58,789 bases of DNA from Siminovitchia terrae (GCF_003605405.2 NZ_QYTW02000006.1:1144-59932); one strand, 5' to 3'. Counted from the first letter of the stretch, positions 24,615 through 34,380 are shown. Notes: generated by a model not told the origin, from the letters alone. Numbers and translations are program-made.

Positions 24615-26351
24615 TTAGGAAGCTTGAACCTGCTTGCCTGTCTTATGAATTTTCATGGAAGCGATGATGATAATGAACAAAAGGACAACCTGTGGGATGA
24701 TCACTTCCAAAGAAGGATAAAATCCGATCAAATTTATCGCCGGCAACGAATTGACCTGTGTTGCACTTATATGATCAGTTAGTTGAAGAGCATGTATGCT
24801 CACTCCCAGTATTTTAAAGGCCAAAAAGTAAATCAAAATGGTTGCTGCCTTAAAAAATGGACCAAGTGCAATTTTAGCGCTGTATTTAATCAATAAAAAC
24901 GCGAAAACTGTAAGTATAGCAGCTGCTATGCCAATACCAGCAGCTAATTCCCCTGTTCCTATAGAAGGAGCCATCCCCATATAGAAAATGATTGTTTCCG
25001 CCCCTTCACGAAAAATGGCCAGGAAGCTGATAAAGGACATTGAGATAATGCTGCCAGTTGAAAGTGCTGTACCCATTTGCTTTTCAATGAAGTGATTCCA
25101 GGCCTGGATGTTGGACTTTTGATGAAGCCAAATGCCGACACCGATCATCATGATGACTGCGATGATTCCAGTAATTCCTTCGATGACTTCCCTATTTGCA
25201 CCTTGCGCTGCGGCTGTAAACATGACATTGATCAAAAGGGCAGCACACGCACTCAAAGCAATCCCAAGCAGGGCACCTATCCAAATCCACTTTTGGTATT
25301 GGCGTGCATTGGCTTTTCTTAAAAAGGAAATCAAAGCAGTGACAATCAAAAGGGCTTCCAATCCTTCTCGAAGCAGAATTAATGCTGCGTCCCAGATTGT
25401 GTAATGGCTCTTTTCCTGAAGCTGAAGAATCGCCTGCTTGTAGGAGTCGATTTTACTTTGTTGTTCTTTCAAATCGACTTTTGAGGAAGAAAGTTTACCT
25501 GCAATAACTGGAATATCACTTTCCAGCTTAGTGTAAAGCCCACCGTTCCTTGTGCGGACTTCTCCTTCAACAGACGGCCAAACGCTCAAAAATTCCTGTA
25601 AGGATGACACGGCCTGTCCAACTTGTTTCTTTTCTATCGCCTTATCAGCTTTTTCAAGCAAATCAATCAATGTCTGCAAAGAATACCCTTCGTCCTTTGC
25701 CTTCATTTCCTTACCTGCGGCAAATTCAGTAAATGCATCTGAGATCGTGCTTACCATCTCCCGCATTTGTCCAAAATCCTTCTCTTCCTGTGTTAACGCA
25801 ATTCGCAATAGTCCCATCTGCGTTTCAATTTTTCCATAATAAGCAATGCTCTGCTCACGGATGATGCTCTCCTTTTTATTCCACTTTGATAAAAGCTTTT
25901 TATATTCGGCATCAGCCTTTACAGCATCTTCGTTTTTGACTGCATTTTTCAAGTCAGTCATTATTGGGGAAAATATAGTTTTGATTTCTTCCCGCTGTGC
26001 TTCCACATCGACAGGATTTTGTTCTTTTTCCAATGCAACAAGAGCATGTGACAAATCAGATAAAGCTGTCAGCGTCGCTTCCTTATCCTCTTTCTCTACA
26101 GCAACATTCATATTTTTTATCGCTTTATCCACTTCTTTTACTGTTTTGCTGGCTGAAGGGGCCGCTTGCTCCCATTCTGCATTCATCTGGCTAGTAAGCT
26201 CCTTTGTATGATCCCATTCGTCAGCCTTTGTTTTCATCATGGTATCCCCGATTAAAATAAATAACTGACTGTAGCTTTCCTTGGCAGAAACAAGCTGGAT
26301 AGGAGAAAGAATTAAGATGATAAAACTAAAAAACACAATTACCTTTTTCAT
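24615..26351 (-). CDS. efeU: EfeU/FTR1-family iron permease
   Basis: 578 residues: a signal peptide (residues 1-23, ending VSA), a helical extracellular domain to about residue 310, then about seven membrane helices. The two FTR1 motifs REGLE (LLREGLEALL) and REGAE (FREGAETIIF) carry the iron path. Long N-terminal extracellular domains are known in Bacillus EfeU. It is the last gene of efeO-efeB-efeU, 14 bp after efeB, and moves iron across the membrane. Confidence 0.93.
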   Translation of the reverse strand: MKKVIVFFSFIILILSPIQLVSAKESYSQLFILIGDTMMKTKADEWDHTKELTSQMNAEWEQAAPSASKTVKEVDKAIKNMNVAVEKEDKEATLTALSDLSHALVALEKEQNPVDVEAQREEIKTIFSPIMTDLKNAVKNEDAVKADAEYKKLLSKWNKKESIIREQSIAYYGKIETQMGLLRIALTQEEKDFGQMREMVSTISDAFTEFAAGKEMKAKDEGYSLQTLIDLLEKADKAIEKKQVGQAVSSLQEFLSVWPSVEGEVRTRNGGLYTKLESDIPVIAGKLSSSKVDLKEQQSKIDSYKQAILQLQEKSHYTIWDAALILLREGLEALLIVTALISFLRKANARQYQKWIWIGALLGIALSACAALLINVMFTAAAQGANREVIEGITGIIAVIMMIGVGIWLHQKSNIQAWNHFIEKQMGTALSTGSIISMSFISFLAIFREGAETIIFYMGMAPSIGTGELAAGIGIAAAILTVFAFLLIKYSAKIALGPFFKAATILIYFLAFKILGVSIHALQLTDHISATQVNSLPAINLIGFYPSLEVIIPQVVLLFIIIIASMKIHKTGKQVQAS

Positions 26352-26365
26352 ACATTAACCTCCCA

Positions 26366-27643
26366 CTATCCGAACAATTCCGCTCCAAGATAGCTTCCTT
26401 TTTTTACGCCGGGGAAACAAGCAAACAGCGCACTTCCTCGGTGCGTGATGTATTCGTTTAATTTATCAATCCTGCCGAAGCTGTTTTGTATATTAATGAA
26501 CTGTCGCGGGTCCTTTTGAAAAGAAATAAACAGTAATCCAGCATCAAAAGTACCTGTTTTACGGTCAATCCCATCAGAATAGGAAAAAGAACGCCTTAAT
26601 ATGCGATCCTTTACCTGCCTTGCCAAATAAACATGGGAATTAGCAGGTATCACGGGTTTTCCGTTTTCCACCCTTTCCAGCTCCAAATCTTCCATTTCAT
26701 CCGTTTTTCCTAACGGAGCTCCACTGTCGCGGTGACGGCCAAAAGTTTCCTCCTGGGCACTCAAAGCAGTGCGGTCCCATGTTTCCAAATGCATTTGAAT
26801 CCTTCTTACTGCCATATAAGTGCCGCCGGATAGCCATTTTGATTCACCTGGCTGTACCCAGACATACTGATTCATCTCTTTAACATCATCCACATTCGGG
26901 TTGCCCGTGCCGTCCTTAAAGGCAAATAGATTTCGAGGCGTCTGGCTCTTCTTGCCTCTCATTTCATATGAGTTGAAACCAGTTTGCGACCAGTGCATCG
27001 TCACTTTGCCGCGCGCCGTACGAACAAGGTTTCTGACAGCATGGAAAGCGACCTGCGGATCATCCGCGCAGGCTTGAATGCATATATCTCCTCCGACATA
27101 TGCGGGATCCAACTGATCCTTCGGAAAATGCGGCAAATCTTTGAGCGTATCTGGTTTCATGTGCTGCAGTCTAAGCTCTTTTTTCTCAAAAAGACTTGGC
27201 CCCACCCCAAAGGTCAATGTAAGATGAGAAGCATCAAGGCCGGTTGCCTCACCAGTATCAGACGGCGGCATGAGTGTGTTTGAACTATACGGCTCAACAA
27301 GCCGTCCATTCATCAACTCTACACTTTGATCCGTCCAAACCTTGAATAGCTCTTTCAATTCAGCTTTCGATTTCGCCGTACAATGAAGAGCTACAAAATA
27401 TACATGTTTAGGGTCTTTAGTCAAAATGCCAGATTGGTGTTTTCCATAGAAATTGACCTTTTTTGCGGCTCTCGCATCATCATCAACGAATGAACTCTCG
27501 CCCAAGGCCGTCAAAACCTGCGGAAGACCAGATGCACTGATCATGACACCTGCTCCGCCGATTCCCGCGATTTTCAGCATATCGCGGCGAGAGATTTCTT
27601 TCTGAAAAAAGGATTTCTCTTCCTGCTTGCTCATTTTTCTCAC
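26366..27643 (-). CDS. efeB: EfeB, Dyp-type heme peroxidase of the iron uptake system
   Basis: 425 residues with a Tat signal (SRRDMLKIAGIGGAGVMI, near residue 19) and the Dyp peroxidase fold. The catalytic GxxDG is FKDGTGNPN. In EfeUOB systems it is exported folded with heme and oxidises ferrous iron. Its ATG overlaps the efeO stop (ATGA), so the two are coupled. The start codon choice is not critical; the Tat motif is well inside. Confidence 0.93.
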   Translation of the reverse strand: MRKMSKQEEKSFFQKEISRRDMLKIAGIGGAGVMISASGLPQVLTALGESSFVDDDARAAKKVNFYGKHQSGILTKDPKHVYFVALHCTAKSKAELKELFKVWTDQSVELMNGRLVEPYSSNTLMPPSDTGEATGLDASHLTLTFGVGPSLFEKKELRLQHMKPDTLKDLPHFPKDQLDPAYVGGDICIQACADDPQVAFHAVRNLVRTARGKVTMHWSQTGFNSYEMRGKKSQTPRNLFAFKDGTGNPNVDDVKEMNQYVWVQPGESKWLSGGTYMAVRRIQMHLETWDRTALSAQEETFGRHRDSGAPLGKTDEMEDLELERVENGKPVIPANSHVYLARQVKDRILRRSFSYSDGIDRKTGTFDAGLLFISFQKDPRQFINIQNSFGRIDKLNEYITHRGSALFACFPGVKKGSYLGAELFG

Positions 27644-28494
27644 TCCACAACAATTGCCATTTGGCTTAAAGGTTCCCCAAGATGATCGACTGCTTCTGAC
27701 AGTTCTTTTGTATCCTCTGCAGACAATTTTTCAAAAGACACAAAACCATTTTTGTCTTTATATTGATCAAGCAAGCTATTCAATGTCGAGAAATTACCTT
27801 GCAATGATTTTGCAAGATCTGTATCTTTTTCTTGCAGCTTCGCTTTGAAAATATCAAAAATCTTTTCCGCGCCTTCCACATTCGCTTTAAAATCATACAA
27901 ATCTGTATGGGAATAAATTTCTTCTTCACCACTAATTTTTGATGTAGAAACTTCATTTAAAAGATCGACCGCTCCAGTGATCATCAAATCGGGGGTGACT
28001 TCAACCGTTTCCACTTTTGCACGAAGTTCTTTGACGTCATTCAACAATTGATCAGCTGTTTCCTCGTATCCTTTTGTTGTTCCTTCCACCCAAAGACCAT
28101 ATTCGATTTTGTGATAGCCAGACCACTCTTCTTTGCCTTGCCCTTCTTCCTCAATGTCTGCAAGACGGGCATCGATTCGTGGATCTAGGTCTCCGAAGCT
28201 TTCAGCAATCGGTTCAGAGCGTTCAAAGTACATCCTGGCAGGCGCGTACAATTCCTTAGCCTTTTCAACATCTCCAGCTTTCACCGCATCAACAAACTTT
28301 TCCGTTTCAATGACGAACTGATCAAGCTGGTCCAGTGCAAATTGCTTATAGCTTTCCGTTTCCTTACTAAGAGAGTTTTCTGCCACTGCCTCTTCCCCTG
28401 CATTAGCATCTTCCTTTTCTTTTGCCGTCCCACATCCTGCCATCAAGCTTGCAGAACAAAACATAAAAAGAGCAGACTTCAATATTTTTTTCAT
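27640..28494 (-). CDS. efeO: EfeO, iron-binding M75-domain lipoprotein
   Basis: 284 residues with lipobox MAGC and an imelysin/M75 domain. The metal motif HxxE is visible in WSGYHKIEYGLW, and GAVDLLNEVSTSKISGEEE is typical of EfeO. It lacks the N-terminal cupredoxin domain of E. coli EfeO, as usual for Bacillus (B. subtilis YwbM type). It is the first gene behind the Fur-box-like promoter and delivers iron to the permease. Confidence 0.92.
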   Translation of the reverse strand: MKKILKSALFMFCSASLMAGCGTAKEKEDANAGEEAVAENSLSKETESYKQFALDQLDQFVIETEKFVDAVKAGDVEKAKELYAPARMYFERSEPIAESFGDLDPRIDARLADIEEEGQGKEEWSGYHKIEYGLWVEGTTKGYEETADQLLNDVKELRAKVETVEVTPDLMITGAVDLLNEVSTSKISGEEEIYSHTDLYDFKANVEGAEKIFDIFKAKLQEKDTDLAKSLQGNFSTLNSLLDQYKDKNGFVSFEKLSAEDTKELSEAVDHLGEPLSQMAIVVE

Positions 28495-28667
28495 TTAGGA
28501 ACGCCTCACACTAATAGATTTATAGATGATGTTCGAAAAATCATCAAATGGCGGCAAGCCTCTTTTTTGGCTCGTTTCTGCCCTGTTAAAAATAAGCAGT
28601 CCAGCCCTTCTTGCTTCTGATTTGACAACTTTTTGAGCACACACATATATGTTTTTTTACTTTTATA

Positions 28668-28696
28668 ATGATAATCACTCTCATTTATGTTGTCAA
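28668..28696 (-). promoter_or_regulatory. efe promoter overlapping a Fur-box-like operator
   Basis: On the minus strand TTGACA, 17 bases, TATCAT. The plus strand across -10 and spacer reads TGATAATCACTCTCA (28669-28683), 13 of 15 matches to the 7-1-7 Fur box. Repression by Fur in iron-rich cells is the expected control. The gap 28495-28845 holds only this site and the promoter at 28798. Confidence 0.8.
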
Positions 28697-28797
28697 TTAC
28701 AATTTTTTCTATTGGTTAAATTTTTGAATAGCTTTCATGATTAGGGGAAAAATATCTCAACCATTTATTGTGAACAAGGACGGAAAACGCTTAATCA

Positions 28798-28806
28798 TGT
28801 TATAAT
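28798..28806 (+). promoter_or_regulatory. Extended -10 promoter of the molybdopterin oxidoreductase
   Basis: TGTTATAAT, an extended -10, lies 40 bases before the ATG; no clear -35. Confidence 0.5.
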
Positions 28807-28845
28807 TCTATGAATTACTTTTATTAAAGGAGGGCTCTGGGGAAA

Positions 28846-30915
28846 ATGAATTCATGGATCAATATAAAAGACGGTGTGGTTCCTTCCGTATGTTCTTTGG
28901 ACTGCCCTGATCAATGCGGACTGCTTATCCATAAAAAAGACGGAAAAATTGTAAAAGTCGCTGGAGATCCCAATCACCCTGTGACAAAGGGTAGCATTTG
29001 CAATAAGGTGCGTAATATGGCGGAACGTCTGTATGATTCAAACCGTTTGAAAACGCCTTTAAAACGAGTAGGTCCTAAAGGTGCAGCCAAATTCAAACCA
29101 ATTACTTGGGATGAAGCAATCCAAACGATTGTGGATCACTGGAAACAGTTGATTTCTGAAAAAGGGGCAGAGTCCATCCTGCCATACAGCTTTTACGGAA
29201 ACATGGGTAAGATCCACTCTGAAGGAATGGATCGGCGTTTCTTCAACCGCCTTGGCGCCAGCCAGCTTGAACAGACCATCTGTTCTTCAGCCGGGAGCGT
29301 TGGTTATAGCTATACAATGGGTGGGGGATTTGGAACCGATCCTGAGGATATGCCTGAAACCAAGCTGTTCATATTTTGGGGAATCAATGCTGCCAGCACA
29401 AACATGCACCAGGTGATGATTACACAAAAGGCACGGAAAAATGGCGCAAAGCTCGTTGTCATCGACGTTCATAAAAATCAGACCGGACGTATGGCGGATT
29501 GGTTCATTCCTATCCTTCCAGGAACAGACAGTGCTCTTGCACTCGGAATCATGCATATTTTATTTGAAGAAAAAATGGTGGACCGTGAGTTTTTAAAGGA
29601 ATATACAGTCGGTTATGAAGAACTTGAAAATCATGTAAAGTCTTATGATCCCCAAATAGTGTCGGAGATTACCGGAGTACCCGTTGATGATATTTATAAA
29701 CTCGCACGCATGTATGGCAGAATTTCACCTTCCATGATTCGTATAGGCAACGGCTTGCAGCATCATGACAATGGTGGAATGATTGTCCGCACCATCTCCT
29801 GCCTCCCTGCCCTCACAGGCCAATGGCAATTAAAAGGCGGCGGGGCTATTAAATCGAACAGCGGATACTTGGCCTTTAATACAAGGGCTTTGCAACGGCC
29901 AGAGCTTCGAAAAAAACAGGACAGAACAATTAATATGATTCAATTGGCCGACGCTCTTCACGAATCGGAGCAGCCGATCCGTTCACTTTTCGTATATTGC
30001 AGCAATCCTGCCGTTGTTGCTCCAAATGCGGGGAAAGTCCGCGAGGGTTTGGAGAGAGATGACCTTTTTACAGTGGTGCATGATCTTTTCCTTACAGAAA
30101 CAGCCAAATATGCAGATATTGTCTTACCTGCAACCTCATCCTATGAAAATACTGATTTTTATACTTCCTATTGGCATCAATATCTCCACTTGCAGGAGCC
30201 AGTCATTCCACCTTATGGAGAGAGCAAGTCAAATACCGATGTTTTCAGATTGCTTTCGAAAGCAATGGGTTTTGATGAGCCTGAGCTGAAAGATAGCGAT
30301 GAAGAACTGATCGAGCAGGCCATGAGGAACGTAAAGAATCCTTACTTCCCTGATATCAATCTTGATCAGCTGAAGAAGGAGCGATTTGTTAAAGCAAAAA
30401 ATACAGACGAGTACTGGAAAAATTTAAACACACCAAGCGGCAAAATTGAACTATATTCAAAACAAATGGAGCTTGCCGGATACCCTGCTCTTCCAACGCA
30501 CATACCGCTTGTGGAGGACAATGATTACCCATTCCTGTTTGTCCCTGGGCCAAATCACAACTTTTTAAACTCCACATTTTCAAATAATGAAAAGCATGTA
30601 AAGCTTGAAAAAGCTCCCCAATTATTTATGAATAGCTTGGATGCTGAAAGACTTGGAATTGAAGATGGCTCGTTGGTCCGCATATGGAATGAGCGAGGGG
30701 AATGTGAAATGACCGTCTCTGTCGGAGAGCAGGTCCTGCCTAATGTTGTCGTCAGCCAAGGGCTCTGGTCCGATCAATTCGGGAACAAACATCTCGTCAA
30801 TGCCCTTACTCCTGACAGGGTAGCTGATATGGGAGGCGGTGCGGTATTTTTCTCAGGAAAAGTAAACGTGGAGTTCGTAAAGAAAACTTCTCCAGAAGCT
30901 GATACAACCAATTAA
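28846..30915 (+). CDS. Molybdopterin-dependent oxidoreductase (DMSO reductase family, formate-dehydrogenase-like)
   Basis: 689 residues. The N-terminus binds a 4Fe-4S cluster through Cys16, Cys20, Cys24 and Cys52 (CX3CX3CX27C). The molybdopterin domains follow, with the bis-MGD segments GIGNGLQHHDNGGM-like and the C-terminal domain ending VEFVKK. Cytosolic, no Tat signal, no electron-transfer partner nearby. It resembles the soluble YoaE/YyaE group of Bacillus, whose substrate is unknown. RBS AAAGGAGGG. Monocistronic. Confidence 0.85.
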   Translation: MNSWINIKDGVVPSVCSLDCPDQCGLLIHKKDGKIVKVAGDPNHPVTKGSICNKVRNMAERLYDSNRLKTPLKRVGPKGAAKFKPITWDEAIQTIVDHWKQLISEKGAESILPYSFYGNMGKIHSEGMDRRFFNRLGASQLEQTICSSAGSVGYSYTMGGGFGTDPEDMPETKLFIFWGINAASTNMHQVMITQKARKNGAKLVVIDVHKNQTGRMADWFIPILPGTDSALALGIMHILFEEKMVDREFLKEYTVGYEELENHVKSYDPQIVSEITGVPVDDIYKLARMYGRISPSMIRIGNGLQHHDNGGMIVRTISCLPALTGQWQLKGGGAIKSNSGYLAFNTRALQRPELRKKQDRTINMIQLADALHESEQPIRSLFVYCSNPAVVAPNAGKVREGLERDDLFTVVHDLFLTETAKYADIVLPATSSYENTDFYTSYWHQYLHLQEPVIPPYGESKSNTDVFRLLSKAMGFDEPELKDSDEELIEQAMRNVKNPYFPDINLDQLKKERFVKAKNTDEYWKNLNTPSGKIELYSKQMELAGYPALPTHIPLVEDNDYPFLFVPGPNHNFLNSTFSNNEKHVKLEKAPQLFMNSLDAERLGIEDGSLVRIWNERGECEMTVSVGEQVLPNVVVSQGLWSDQFGNKHLVNALTPDRVADMGGGAVFFSGKVNVEFVKKTSPEADTTN

Positions 30916-30922
30916 AAAGGTT

Positions 30923-30963
30923 AAGCGGAGACTTATGATGTTCAAGGGTCTCCGCTTTTTTTC
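30923..30963 (+). terminator. Terminator after the molybdopterin oxidoreductase
   Basis: AGCGGAGAC-(15)-GTCTCCGCT perfect stem followed by seven T. Confidence 0.9.
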
Positions 30964-30967
30964 TCAT

Positions 30968-31381
30968 TTATTCTTCGTGGCTGAGTTGCCAGCCAATGCC
31001 GAACTTATCCGTCACTTTACCATAGCATTTGCTAAAGAACGTTTCCTGAAGCTCCATTTCGACTGTACCGCCTTCACTTAATTTATGAAAAACGGACTTT
31101 ACATCATCCATATTCTTACTGACAAAAGCAAGTGTGATATTGTTCCCATTTTCTACTTCATTCCCCGGGAAAGTATCCGAGAACATCACATTGCTTCCTT
31201 CAATATTCAACCTTGCATGAATAACTCTGTCTTTGGCTTCTTCAGGAACTGGGTGCTCGGGATTCGATGGAGCATCTCCGAATGTCATAATATGCGGTGT
31301 TTCGGTTTGAAATGCCTCAGCATAAAATTCCACCGCTTCCCTGCAATTTCCATTAAACATAAGATAAACATCAACAGCCAC
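30968..31381 (-). CDS. VOC family protein (PhnB/YjdN-like glyoxalase fold)
   Basis: About 137 residues, PhnB-like: DVYLMFNGNCREAVEFY at the N-terminus and the C-terminal KVTDKFGIGWQLSHEE, both family hallmarks. These are small VOC-fold proteins of unclear function, not methyltransferases despite old names. GTG at 31381 has AAGGAG 8 bases upstream; a GTG three codons earlier overlaps the RBS and is unlikely. Confidence 0.85.
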   Translation of the reverse strand: MAVDVYLMFNGNCREAVEFYAEAFQTETPHIMTFGDAPSNPEHPVPEEAKDRVIHARLNIEGSNVMFSDTFPGNEVENGNNITLAFVSKNMDDVKSVFHKLSEGGTVEMELQETFFSKCYGKVTDKFGIGWQLSHEE

Positions 31382-31445
31382 ATGAACCACTCCTTTTCAT
31401 TTGTTAGTCAAATTATATACCATTCATTTTCTCTGCACAAAAAAG

Positions 31446-31564
31446 AACCTGTCCAAATTGAAAATATAATATGGCCCTTACATTCGGCTGGATGCCAAGG
31501 CCTTCATATTAATTTGGATAGCTTTGACTTCCGATCATTCAGCTATGCATCAATGGACAGGTTA
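31446..31564 (-). promoter_or_regulatory. Candidate attenuator or terminator with alternative stems
   Basis: AACCTGTCCAAATTG (31446-31460) can pair with CAATGGACAGGTT (31551-31563) or, within its 3' part, with AATTTGGA (31511-31518). On the minus strand the outer helix ends directly in CTTTTTT, like an intrinsic terminator. It lies between a 52-codon open frame and the VOC gene. Function not proven. Confidence 0.4.
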
Positions 31565-31596
31565 CCAAGAGCACTTGGTATTTCCATTAGACTTTC

Positions 31597-31755
31597 TTAG
31601 GTAAGAACGCTGTCTTTCTCCCTGCTTATCCGCTCCTTTTGTTCGACAATGCCTACAGCTGAAAAACCTTTGCATTGTTGAGTAAACTCATCAAACATTC
31701 CCAGCCTTATCTGAAGCTCATTTTCGTGCACCTTAGAATTGCTGTCTGCTTTCAA
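31597..31755 (-). CDS. Possible 52-residue hypothetical protein, start codon altered by an element insertion
   Basis: An open frame of 52 codons rich in charged residues, with no recognisable domain. It now begins with TTG formed at the border of element copy 4. Removing the element restores ATG AAA at the same place (TTAAATGAAA). It may be a real small gene, a leader peptide for the VOC gene, or a remnant. No good RBS was found on the restored site. Confidence 0.3.
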   Translation of the reverse strand: MKADSNSKVHENELQIRLGMFDEFTQQCKGFSAVGIVEQKERISREKDSVLT

Positions 31756-31941
31756 TCAAATGCGCCTTGGCGTATTTGCGCCCAGATTTTATCGAGCTCC
31801 GCTCGATAAATTCCCTCTAAAAATGTGGCATCCGCCGGAGGCTTTAACTTTATTCAGCCGGGGTTTGAACCCCACTGAATGGAATACCAATAGGCATTCA
31901 TCTCACCACTTACTGAAGTGGGAGACTTCTGCTGAATGAAG
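31755..31941 (-). repeat. Dispersed structured element, copy 4 (187 bp)
   Basis: ATCAAATG...GAATGAAG on the plus strand, followed by TTTAA instead of TTAA. The inner hairpin region reads TTCCCTCTAAAAATG, a small deletion in the AAAATCTG arm. The remainder of the 31382-32063 gap holds the features listed separately. Confidence 0.9.
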
Positions 31942-32010
31942 TTTAATAACTGTGTCTTCCGAGAATCCTAGCTTCACGATTCAGAGTTCACACCCTACAC
32001 TGCCGGGGTA

Positions 32011-32051
32011 CACAAAAAGGCGAAAGAAAACAAACTGTTTCCTTTCGCCTA
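32011..32051 (-). terminator. Terminator of the LTA synthase gene
   Basis: AGGCGAAAGGAAAC/GTTTTCTTTCGCCT stem (one mismatch) followed on the minus strand by TTTTTGTG. Confidence 0.85.
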
Positions 32052-32063
32052 GTTTACACTGAT

Positions 32064-34010
32064 TTATTTCTCTTCAGCAGATGAAGCTTTTCCTGTTCCA
32101 GGTTTTCCGTAAGTATATTGGCTCGGGTCTACTGGAGTCCAGTCCTTGTTAGGTGTATAGAATCTCAATAAATCACCGTACATTACTTTATCTGACAGTT
32201 GAAGATCACGGATGACAGATTCATTGATTTCCAGCATTTCTTTCGTTGGTTCTTCAATCTTTTCTTTCGTCTTAGTATCGTAATATACACCATCGACTTT
32301 GCTGAATTTCTCAGTCATAAAGTCACCATTCCTAAATGGTACATATGCTTTATGGTCTTTTGAAAATAAATCGGTTCCCATTTGAATATAATCTTGGGCT
32401 TTGTTACCTTGCAAGTGAAGCAATGTCGGCACGACATCGATTTGGCCAGCGTATTCATGGTTCACACCTTGACCTTTTACACCAGGCACTCTGATCATTA
32501 ATGGTACACGCTGCAATTCAGCATGTTTCAACGGAGTGATTTCTTCTCCAATCAGTTCCTCCATTGCACGGTTATGGTTATCGGAAATACCGTAGTGGTC
32601 CCCATAAAAGAGGATGACAGAATCATCGTATAAACCTTCTGCCTTCAAATCGTTTACGAACTGCTCCAAAGCTTCATCCAAATAACGGGCTGTTTGGAAA
32701 TATCTATCCACTGAAGCATCTCCCGTTTCAGCAGGTGCAATCGTTGCATCCTTTTCATCAAGCAAGTAAGGATGGTGATGCGTCACCGAAATGAGGTGCG
32801 CATAAAACGGCTGCTTCAACGATTTTAGCATCGGAATGGATTCTTCGAAAAACGGCTTATCTTTTAAACCGTAGCCAATGACATTCTCATCGGACATATC
32901 ATAATAGCTTGCATCAAAGAATTCGTCTACACCGAACTCTTTATATATTTCATCACGGTTCCAGAAAGATTTATAGTCACCATGCAGTACTGCAGTTGTA
33001 TATCCCTGTTGGTGTAAAATCGCAGGTAATGCCTGGTACGTATTATTCCCTTTCATCACAAACGCAGATCCTTGCGGCAATCCATATAATGAATTGTCCA
33101 TAATTAACTCTGCATCAGCTGTTTTCCCCTGCTCAGTTTGGTGGAAAAAGTTATCAAAATACGTAAAGTCAGAGTCACGCACCAATGAATTCAGAAAAGG
33201 AGTGACCTCTTCCCCATGCAGCTTGTAATCTATCAAAAAGGTTTGGAAAGATTCCAAATGGATTTTAATAATATTTTTCCCTTTGGCTTTGCCGAAGTAT
33301 TCGGGATTTGGCTGGGCATACTTGGCCTTCGTATAGTTCTCGACTTCCGTCATATCGTCGCTCGATGCCATTACCCGCTGCTTGGAAGATTTAATACTCT
33401 GAACAGCATCATAAATGGTAAAGTTATAGGCTCCAAGATATTTAACAATATAATTTCGATCAAAAGTTCGCTGCAATAACTGTGGACGGTCAATCTCAGC
33501 AAGTCCTAGATTCACAACGAATAAAACAACACCTGAAGTCAAAACGATCAAAGGCTTGCGAATCTTGATACGATCCGTAGACCAATTTCCCTTTGCCTTA
33601 ATAAAAAAGACGACCATGATGATGATATCCAGCGCATAAAAAATATCATGCCAAGCCACCAGATTGGCGATGCTTCCCCCAAGGCTCCCAAAATTGCTTG
33701 TTTGGGTCAAAGTTGGGATTGTTATAAAATCGCTGTTAAAGCGATAAAAAACAACATTGGCATACAGTAAGAAGCTTAGCGCAGAATATATGGAAATCAG
33801 CCATACACCAATGCGCTTACCTTTCGCAAATAAGGCTAGGCCTAGAAAAATCAGCGCGGAGTTCAGCGGGTTAAAGAACAGCAGGAACTGCTGCATTACA
33901 TTTTTTACTCCCAGGTTAAATTCAGTTTGATAGATAATATACGTTTTAATCCAGAAGAAAAGCACCATTACTGTAAAAAAGCCCGTTTTTGTACTCAAGA
34001 ATTTCTTCAT
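32064..34010 (-). CDS. ltaS: Lipoteichoic acid synthase (LtaS family)
   Basis: 648 residues. Five N-terminal membrane helices (to about residue 175), a linker, then an extracellular sulfatase-fold domain. The catalytic threonine is Thr297 in EQGKTADAEL, and Glu253 (IHLES), the FYGDHYG and THHHPY segments supply metal and substrate ligands. It polymerises glycerol phosphate from phosphatidylglycerol onto a glycolipid anchor. Bacilli often have several paralogs, so it may be LtaS or a YfnI/YqgS-type paralog. ATG at 34010 has GAGGTG 6 bases upstream; the GTG three codons earlier overlaps that RBS. Confidence 0.92.
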   Translation of the reverse strand: MKKFLSTKTGFFTVMVLFFWIKTYIIYQTEFNLGVKNVMQQFLLFFNPLNSALIFLGLALFAKGKRIGVWLISIYSALSFLLYANVVFYRFNSDFITIPTLTQTSNFGSLGGSIANLVAWHDIFYALDIIIMVVFFIKAKGNWSTDRIKIRKPLIVLTSGVVLFVVNLGLAEIDRPQLLQRTFDRNYIVKYLGAYNFTIYDAVQSIKSSKQRVMASSDDMTEVENYTKAKYAQPNPEYFGKAKGKNIIKIHLESFQTFLIDYKLHGEEVTPFLNSLVRDSDFTYFDNFFHQTEQGKTADAELIMDNSLYGLPQGSAFVMKGNNTYQALPAILHQQGYTTAVLHGDYKSFWNRDEIYKEFGVDEFFDASYYDMSDENVIGYGLKDKPFFEESIPMLKSLKQPFYAHLISVTHHHPYLLDEKDATIAPAETGDASVDRYFQTARYLDEALEQFVNDLKAEGLYDDSVILFYGDHYGISDNHNRAMEELIGEEITPLKHAELQRVPLMIRVPGVKGQGVNHEYAGQIDVVPTLLHLQGNKAQDYIQMGTDLFSKDHKAYVPFRNGDFMTEKFSKVDGVYYDTKTKEKIEEPTKEMLEINESVIRDLQLSDKVMYGDLLRFYTPNKDWTPVDPSQYTYGKPGTGKASSAEEK

Positions 34011-34149
34011 TGATCTCACCTCAAATATTTTAGGGCTGTCAAATTACAAAAAATAACCCAAAACAGAGAATCAAACATCCTGCCTTGGAGTTTTAACTGG
34101 TTCATTTCACTTTATATGAAACTCATCATTGAAAATTGATACTTAACTA

Positions 34150-34380
34150 TTAAACCACATGTTGGCCAATCAGTAAACCCAAAAGATAAAGTGCAAGCGC
34201 TGTTATATAAAATAAATTTGTGAAATTGTGGGGAAAGAACGGGAAAACTGCTGTAAGCCAGCAAAGAAAAAGCCGACTCATCGCTGTATGTACCATATGA
34301 GAGAATGTCGAACTTTTCTTGTTAATAAATCTCCACTTTTTTGGATCATAACGACCGTGAGTAAAAACATCTTCAATCAA
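34150..34380 (-). CDS. Possible small membrane protein next to element copy 5
   Basis: 76 codons with hydrophobic segments in the C-terminal half (FLCWLTAVFPFF and NLFYITALALYLLGLLIG). The TTG start lies at the edge of element copy 5 and no convincing RBS is visible, so the N-terminus may have been cut off or the frame may be chance. No family recognised. Confidence 0.3.
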   Translation of the reverse strand: MIEDVFTHGRYDPKKWRFINKKSSTFSHMVHTAMSRLFLCWLTAVFPFFPHNFTNLFYITALALYLLGLLIGQHVV

